Notes under the pieces: model-generated | What the model saw: only the letters and a program-made list of their open reading frames with translations | What the model was told of the DNA's origin: nothing | Databases searched by the model: none | Source of the DNA: Verrucomicrobiales bacterium | GTDB lineage: Bacteria > Verrucomicrobiota > Verrucomicrobiia > Verrucomicrobiales > Verrucomicrobiaceae | Assembly: GCA_003506995.1 (NCBI GenBank) | Contig: DNXB01000296.1 | Span: 1 to 11,538, forward strand | Direction: 5' to 3' | DNA: 11,538 bases | Shown: positions 7,341 to 11,538 of the stretch, in pieces | Layout of the letters: every line of letters begins with the position of its first letter | Numbering within the stretch: the first letter of the stretch is position 1 | Program-made: the position numbers and the translations under genes

Positions 7341-7368
7341 AGAATGACGAATGTCGAATGAAGGTCAA
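7341..7368 (-). promoter_or_regulatory. Possible promoter of the CAT tRNA gene
   Basis: On the minus strand TTGACC (7368-7363) is followed after 16 bp by CATTCT (7346-7341), which lies 19 bp before the first base of the tRNA. The -35 match is good and the -10 match is weak (three of six). The spacing to the mature 5' end fits a short leader. The spacer overlaps the AATGACGAATGTCGAATGA repeat. Confidence 0.3.
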
Positions 7369-7440
7369 ACCATCATTCCGCAGGATGAAGCTCGGTTCAG
7401 CAGGCGATTCCGTCGTGGCGTCCCGCGTGCGTCAAAGCAG

Positions 7441-7483
7441 CCCTGTTCCTGCGGAACAGGGAGGCATTGTTGCACAGCAACAA
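7441..7483. terminator. Tandem hairpins 3' of the SNF2 helicase gene
   Basis: Two perfect stem-loops lie just after the SNF2 stop codon (TAG at 7491-7489). In transcription order these are TTGTTGC-TGT-GCAACAA (7483-7467) and CCCTGTTCC-GCA-GGAACAGGG (7461-7441). The second is GC-rich with a 9-bp stem and a 3-base loop, but what follows (CTGCTTTG) is not a strong U tract. They may end or stabilise the SNF2 transcript, or be a dispersed palindromic repeat. The position supports the first reading and the missing U run argues against a strong terminator. Confidence 0.45.
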
Positions 7484-7488
7484 GGCAA

Positions 7489-10400
7489 CTATGCAGCCCG
7501 CTCCGCCTCGATGTCGAAGAGGAAGTCGAAGTCCTCCTTCTGCAGGAGCTGGGTGAAGCCGCCTTCGCCGAGGACATTGTTGACCATGAGGTTTTTCTTG
7601 TGCTGCAAGGTCATGATCTTTTCCTCAATGGTGGACTTGGTCAGCATGCGGTAGGCCATGACGGGCTGCGTCTGGCCGATGCGGTGGGCACGGTCGATGG
7701 CCTGGGATTCGACGGCGGGATTCCACCACGGGTCGGCCAGGATGACGCTGTCGGCGGCGGTCAGGTTCAGGCCGTAACCGCCGGCTTTGAGGCTGATGAG
7801 GAAGATGCGGCAGTTCGGGTCTTTCTGGAAGCGCTCCACCTGGGCCGAGCGGTCCTGGCTGCTGCCGTCCAGGTAGGCGTGGTCGAGTTTTTGGGCTTGA
7901 AAACGTTCACGCATGAGGCGTAAGAACTGCACGAACTGGCTGAACACGAGTATTTTACCGCCTGATTCGAGCGCGGACTCGACCTGATCGTGCAAGGCGG
8001 CCCATTTGCCGGACAAATCGTCCGGTTCCAGCCCGGCCAGCGCCTCCGGGCGGATGCCGGTGAGGCGCAGATCGCAACAGACCTGGCGCAGGCGCAGCAG
8101 GACGGTGAACATGGTCATCTTGGCCCCGTTCTGGCCGGAGCGGCGGCGGGCGGCTTTGATCTCCTCCCGGCCCTCCTCCAGGATTTTGCGGTAAAACTCG
8201 GCCTGGACGGCGCTGGGCACGCACCAGAGCACCTGCTCGATCTTTTCCGGCAGATCCTTCAGCACCTGCCGCTTCATGCGGCGCAGGAAGTACGGCTGGG
8301 TCAGCTTTTGCAGCCGCTGGGCCGCCGCCTGGCCGGCTGGCAGGTCCAAACCGGACTCGATCGGGCTTTCAAACCGCTCTTTGAAGGATTTCTGGTTCCC
8401 GAGGTAACCCGGCAGCGCGAAGTGGAAAATGGACCACAAATCCCGCACCCCGTTCTCCAACGGCGTCCCGGTGAGGGCGATCCGACCGGTGGCCTTGAGG
8501 CTGCGCAGCGTTTTGGCGGCGTCCGTGTCGGGATTGCGGATGAAGCTGGCCTCATCGAGTAGAATCAGCCCGAACTTGATATTTAAGTAGTGTTGATTAT
8601 CTCTGATAATCAATTGATAAGAGGTCAATATCACGTCATGGGCGGCCATCTGTCCCAGCGCCTTTTCCCGGTTCGAACCCTGCACCTGGAGCACTTTCAT
8701 CTCCGGCGCGAAGCGCTCAAACTCCGCCTGCCAGTTCCCCAGCAGCGATTTCGGGCACACGACCAGCACCGGCCCCGAATTCCCGCCCTGGCGCTTCAAA
8801 AACAGCGCCAGCGCGATGCTCTGGACGGTTTTCCCCAAACCCATCTCATCCGCCAGGATGCCGCCGCGTCCTTGCAGGATGCGGGAGGTCATCCAGCAGA
8901 CGCCTTCCATTTGATAAGGCCGCAGCAGACCCGCCAGCTCGCCGATCTGGGCGCGGATTTCCTGGTCTGAAACGGTCTTTTGCCCCCCTGCTCCGCTGTC
9001 CTCGCCGCCAAAGTAAGCCGCATGCGCCCCGTGCATCCGCGCTCCCTCCGGGGTCAGTTCCAACGGCACGTCGCGCAGCGATTCTTCCAAATCGTCCACC
9101 GCCGCGAGGTCGAGGACGTAACGCTTGCCGTTGCCCTGCACCGAGCGCTGCCCGGAGCGCACCAGCCGCAGCACCTCTGCGCGTGGCAGCCGGAAGCCGT
9201 CGGCTGACTCGTAGGCGAACTCCATGTTCATCCAGTCGCCACCGCCGGAGCGGCCCGTGTCCGGCACAAACCGGGTCGTGGGAACGATCCGTTGCACGCC
9301 TCGGGTGGCCGTGCGCCAGCGCTCGCCCTCGACAATCGTGGCCAGTTCGCGCAGGCGGCTCAGTTCCGAGGCGTAGAACCGCAGAACGTTCTCCCCGCCC
9401 TGCAAACGCCAGCTTTGAACCGTGTCCGGCTGAAATCCCAGCGCCTCCAAACGCCGCGAAAGACGGGATTCGCCATCTATGTTACGAACGTAAAATATAA
9501 ACTCATGTGAATCATCTTGAAGCGGAAATGGTGAGGTTTTGCCGCTGACCTGCCACCCTTCCGGCACCACCGGCCAGCGATGCGGGCCGTGGCGGGCGAT
9601 GATCCGCGCCTCGACACTTTGCAGCGAGCCTTCGAGGTGGATTTCGAACTCACAGGGCACCGGTGAGACGTGAAAACGCTCCAGTCCGCCCCGCAGCTCC
9701 ATTTGAAAGCATTCGCCCAACCGCTCCCCCTGCTCCGCCAGCCAGCGCAGCGGGCGGGTGGCAGCGGCGCGGCCCAGTTCGGTCGCCAGGGTGGCGACTT
9801 CAGGATGGTCCGAGGCGTGGCGAAACAGCGCCCCAGTTTCCTGGCAGACCCACCAAGCGCCCCAAACCGGACGCTGAGCGCCACCCGCCAGTTGCAGCCG
9901 CACGGTCTGACCGGCAGTCGATTCCACGACCAGCGGCAGCCGCACCGGCTCGGCGGCGACATGGAGCAGGCGCTCCTTGCCATTCGGCTTCCCGGCAAAG
10001 ACGCGGGGATGATCCGCCAGCGTCTTGAGGAAGGTGTTCAAGCCCTCCCCCCGCAGCGTGATTGGCAGGCTCTGCGGCTGCTTGATCCCCTGCCCCGCCA
10101 GCCAGGCCGCGAAGGCGGAGGTTTCGCCCTCGCCCCCGGCCTCAAACTTCACAAACACCCCAAACGGCTCCCGCGCATTGCCCGTGAGCACCGTTTCCGG
10201 CAAATAGATAGAAAACCGTCCCTGAATGCTGATAATCAGTGGTTTGGATATTGTAGTCCCGCCTTTAGGCGGTTCTGAACCGCCTGACGGAGGACCGACC
10301 GTGCTTTTTCTCACTGGCGCGGCATTCCCCCGCACCTGCATCAGCGCCACCGCCAGCGCATGCTCGCAGATCTGCCCGCTGCGCCTTGCATGCGGGCAGG

Positions 10401-10599
10401 TGCAGAGATTGTCCACATCACTCGAACTGCGGATGCGCAGGCCGGTGGTGAACTTCATTTTGCCCGACCCGGCCACGCCGCGAATCAGCCCGGCCTCGGC
10501 GCTCGACACCGCCGCCAATCCAGCATCCGCCAGGCTGCGCGCGGCCTTCATGACCTGCCAGCCGCCGATTTCACCGAGCCATTTCTCTGTGATTTCCAT
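7489..10599 (-). CDS. SNF2-family helicase with N-terminal SWIM zinc finger
   Basis: This is a 1,036-residue double-stranded-DNA translocase of the SNF2 (superfamily 2) type. Near the N-terminus a SWIM zinc finger shows C66-x-C68 and C78-x-H80 (LCTCPHARRSGQICEHAL). A long middle region, about 120-550, has no motif I recognise. The motor domain starts with LRPYQMEGVCWM and then has motif I DEMGLGKT (K590), motif II DEAS (682-685), TGTPLENG (motif III), DGSSQDRS, SLKAGGYGLNLTAAD (motif V) and QAIDRAHRIGQ at 966-976 (motif VI). All motor motifs are present. DEAS in place of DEAH or DEAQ is a variant. The ATG at 10599 was chosen because its product begins just before the conserved N-terminal part and leaves parA free; AAGGA precedes it by only 1 base. 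An extended start at 10668 or 10785 would run into parA. Residues 101-116 come from a palindromic element. The gene is divergent from parA. Its role (transcription, repair or defence) is not shown by the sequence. Confidence 0.92.
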   Translation of the reverse strand: MEITEKWLGEIGGWQVMKAARSLADAGLAAVSSAEAGLIRGVAGSGKMKFTTGLRIRSSSDVDNLCTCPHARRSGQICEHALAVALMQVRGNAAPVRKSTVGPPSGGSEPPKGGTTISKPLIISIQGRFSIYLPETVLTGNAREPFGVFVKFEAGGEGETSAFAAWLAGQGIKQPQSLPITLRGEGLNTFLKTLADHPRVFAGKPNGKERLLHVAAEPVRLPLVVESTAGQTVRLQLAGGAQRPVWGAWWVCQETGALFRHASDHPEVATLATELGRAAATRPLRWLAEQGERLGECFQMELRGGLERFHVSPVPCEFEIHLEGSLQSVEARIIARHGPHRWPVVPEGWQVSGKTSPFPLQDDSHEFIFYVRNIDGESRLSRRLEALGFQPDTVQSWRLQGGENVLRFYASELSRLRELATIVEGERWRTATRGVQRIVPTTRFVPDTGRSGGGDWMNMEFAYESADGFRLPRAEVLRLVRSGQRSVQGNGKRYVLDLAAVDDLEESLRDVPLELTPEGARMHGAHAAYFGGEDSGAGGQKTVSDQEIRAQIGELAGLLRPYQMEGVCWMTSRILQGRGGILADEMGLGKTVQSIALALFLKRQGGNSGPVLVVCPKSLLGNWQAEFERFAPEMKVLQVQGSNREKALGQMAAHDVILTSYQLIIRDNQHYLNIKFGLILLDEASFIRNPDTDAAKTLRSLKATGRIALTGTPLENGVRDLWSIFHFALPGYLGNQKSFKERFESPIESGLDLPAGQAAAQRLQKLTQPYFLRRMKRQVLKDLPEKIEQVLWCVPSAVQAEFYRKILEEGREEIKAARRRSGQNGAKMTMFTVLLRLRQVCCDLRLTGIRPEALAGLEPDDLSGKWAALHDQVESALESGGKILVFSQFVQFLRLMRERFQAQKLDHAYLDGSSQDRSAQVERFQKDPNCRIFLISLKAGGYGLNLTAADSVILADPWWNPAVESQAIDRAHRIGQTQPVMAYRMLTKSTIEEKIMTLQHKKNLMVNNVLGEGGFTQLLQKEDFDFLFDIEAERAA
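8593..8613. repeat. AT-rich perfect hairpin inside the SNF2 gene
   Basis: TTGATTATC-TCT-GATAATCAA is a perfect 9-bp stem with a 3-base loop. It sits in an AT-rich patch (about 8573-8635) of an otherwise GC-rich gene, in codons for LIIRDNQH between helicase motifs Ia and II. Function is unknown; it may simply reflect codon choice. Confidence 0.4.
10253..10299. repeat. Palindromic element inserted in frame in the SNF2 gene
   Basis: The centre, AGGCGGTTCTGAACCGCCT at 10267-10285, is a perfect 19-base palindrome around a single T. Outward, the sequence continues as an imperfect inverted repeat (GTAGTCCCGCC on one side, GGAGGACCGAC on the other), with about 15 of 22 positions paired overall. On the coding strand it encodes VGPPSGGSEPPKGGTT (residues 101-116). 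This is a low-complexity linker immediately after the SWIM finger. I recall near-identical palindromes as dispersed repeats in Verrucomicrobiota genomes; no search was done. Confidence 0.75.
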
Positions 10600-10651
10600 T
10601 TCCTTCTGGCGTGTCCCATCGTTTCTCGCCAAAGTCCAGCGCCAAGTGCCT
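10600..10651. promoter_or_regulatory. Divergent intergenic region between the SNF2 gene and parA
   Basis: Only 52 bp separate the two divergent start codons, so both promoters must lie here or inside the opposite gene. A short direct repeat, CGCCAAAGT (10627-10635) and CGCCAAGT (10640-10647), lies just before the parA ATG and could bind a regulator. No good -35/-10 pair was found on either strand and parA lacks a clear Shine-Dalgarno. Confidence 0.35.
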
Positions 10652-11449
10652 ATGCGGATCGTTGCCATCTCAAACCAAAAAGGCGGAGTCGGAAAAACGA
10701 CCACCGCCGTGAACCTGTCCGCCTGCCTCGCCCAACGCGGCGTGCGCGTGCTGCTTATTGACCTCGACCCGCAGGCCAACGCCACCAGCGGACTCGGCCT
10801 CGCCCAGGAGGACGGAGGGAGCCTCTACTCGGCGCTCGTGGATGGCACCGACCCACGCCTCGCCATTCGCAGCACCCGGCTGCCGAACCTTTCCATCATC
10901 CGCTCCCACCAGGAGCTGGCGGGTTGCGAGATCGAGCTGGCGCAGTCCGGCAACCACCTCGCCCGCTTGCGCGAAGTTTTGGAGCCACTGCGCTCCTCCG
11001 GCCACTTCGACTACGCCATTCTCGACACCGCCCCCTCTCTCGGCGTGCTCATGACCGGCGCCCTGGCTGCCGCGGATGAACTCCTCGTGCCCATCCAATG
11101 CGAGTACTTCGGCCTCGAAGGTCTCTCCAAGATCGTCAACATCACCCAGCAGATCCGTGACTGTGGTGCGAATCCCAACCTGCTGCTCGAAGGCATCGTC
11201 ATGACCATGTTCGACAGCCGCGCCAACCTCGCCAACCAAGTCGTCAGCGACGTGCGCAACTACTTCGCCGAGACGGTTTATCAGACCATCATCCCGCGCA
11301 CCGTGCGCCTGGGGGAAGCGCCGAGCTTCGGCAAAAGCATCGTCGAATACGAGCCGACGGGCAAAGGAGCGCTCTCTTATGTGGCGCTGGCGGACGAGTT
11401 CATCGCCCGCCGCAGCCGCAGCGCGGTTCCCGCTCCCGTCGCGGCCTGA
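10652..11449 (+). CDS. parA: ParA/Soj-family ATPase
   Basis: This 265-residue deviant-Walker ATPase is of the ParA/Soj type, which forms ATP-dependent dimers on DNA and moves ParB-bound chromosomes, plasmids or other cargo. Walker A is KGGVGKTT at 10-17, with signature lysine K10 and catalytic-loop K15. Walker A' is LLIDLDPQ near 34-41, followed by ANATSGLG. Walker B is AILDTAPS with D125. The C-terminal signature VRLGEAPSFGKSI is at 218-230. The length fits chromosomal Soj/ParA (about 250-270 residues) without the N-terminal DNA-binding extension of large plasmid ParA proteins. The ATG at 10652 starts exactly at the conserved MRIVAISNQKGGVGK. A start further upstream would run antisense through the SNF2 gene. 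No parB follows. The next gene, 20 bp on, looks like a radical SAM protein. The partner could lie elsewhere, or this could be a ParA-like protein with different cargo. Confidence 0.93.
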   Translation: MRIVAISNQKGGVGKTTTAVNLSACLAQRGVRVLLIDLDPQANATSGLGLAQEDGGSLYSALVDGTDPRLAIRSTRLPNLSIIRSHQELAGCEIELAQSGNHLARLREVLEPLRSSGHFDYAILDTAPSLGVLMTGALAAADELLVPIQCEYFGLEGLSKIVNITQQIRDCGANPNLLLEGIVMTMFDSRANLANQVVSDVRNYFAETVYQTIIPRTVRLGEAPSFGKSIVEYEPTGKGALSYVALADEFIARRSRSAVPAPVAA

Positions 11450-11458
11450 CCGCATCCC

Positions 11459-11464
11459 AGGAGG
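11459..11464 (+). promoter_or_regulatory. Strong Shine-Dalgarno that fixes the start at 11470
   Basis: AGGAGG lies 5 bases before the ATG at 11470, and overlaps nothing else. It is the clearest ribosome-binding site in the window and supports the assigned start of the last gene. Confidence 0.7.
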
Positions 11465-11469
11465 CCCGC

Positions 11470-11538
11470 ATGGAGACTCCTTCCGGCATTCGCGGACGCG
11501 GCGCGGGTTTCAACCCCGCCCAGCGCTTTGCCGAGCTG
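11470..11538 (+). CDS. Start of a probable radical SAM protein (partial, 23 codons)
   Basis: Only the first 23 residues are visible and the frame is open to the window edge. They contain GIRGRGAGFNPAQRF, which resembles the GRGAxxNPxxRFE N-terminus of SplB-like radical SAM proteins (the PA0069/Rv2578c type). The cysteine cluster that would prove this is outside the window. The start has an AGGAGG ribosome-binding site, and the gene lies 20 bp after parA in the same direction, so it is probably co-transcribed with parA. Confidence 0.6.
   Translation, partial: METPSGIRGRGAGFNPAQRFAEL

Larger units (their letters stand above)
7322..7488. other. 167-bp non-coding spacer between the tRNA and the SNF2 gene
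   Basis: No credible gene is present here. Near the tRNA (7342-7360) is the short quasi-repeat AATGACGAATGTCGAATGA. Near the end of the SNF2 gene are two adjacent perfect hairpins (7441-7461 and 7467-7483). The middle part, about 7370-7437, shows nothing I can name. Confidence 0.6.

Noticed and set aside
10226..10651. N-terminal extension of parA by 142 codons
   Set aside because: It is antisense to the SNF2 SWIM region. The conserved MRIVAISNQKGGVGK marks the start at 10652.
10600..10785. Upstream starts of the SNF2 gene (10785, 10668)
   Set aside because: The extra residues are antisense to the conserved N-terminus of parA and show no domain.

Overview
The window is GC-rich (roughly 60% by eye), tightly coding and bacterial. 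Its short interspersed repeats resemble families I associate with Verrucomicrobiota: a GGACTGCGGCAGC inverted pair, an AGGCGGTTCTGAACCGCCT palindrome, and AATGACGAATGTCGAATGA. That placement is an impression from memory, because no rRNA or other taxonomic marker is present.

Layout. Positions 1-7161 hold a minus-strand type I restriction-modification cluster, read right to left. Its order is hsdM (7161-4894), hsdS (4897-3722, 4-bp ATGA overlap with hsdM), an AAA ATPase/DUF4143 gene (3606-2158) and hsdR (2151 to beyond base 1; the N-terminal 717 codons are visible). Upstream of hsdM, in the same orientation, is a tRNA with anticodon CAT (7249-7321, minus). A 167-bp non-coding stretch (7322-7488) carries two perfect hairpins and a short dispersed repeat. 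Next comes a large minus-strand SNF2/SWIM helicase gene (10599-7489). A 52-bp gap separates it from the divergent plus-strand parA/soj-type gene (10652-11449). This is followed 20 bp later by the start of a radical-SAM-like gene (11470 onward, cut by the window edge). No gene-free stretch exceeds 300 bp.

How the parts work together. HsdM and HsdS form the methyltransferase, and adding HsdR gives the restriction complex. The motifs visible in M, S and R look intact. The ATPase between S and R is an accessory gene with an AAA module and an intact-looking PD-(D/E)XK triad. It follows an AT-rich gap and abuts hsdR. The SNF2 gene and the parA/radical-SAM pair lie on the other side of the tRNA and may be ordinary chromosome.

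Most notable observation. Three of the genes carry in-frame sequences that look like dispersed repeats. hsdM contains a 176-bp REPIN-like element with 26-bp perfect inverted arms and a compensatory base pair in a second hairpin. hsdS contains five tandem 7-mers at the junction between its two target-recognition halves. The SNF2 gene contains a roughly 47-bp palindromic element directly after its SWIM zinc finger. This resembles the protein-coding palindromic elements described in Rickettsia.
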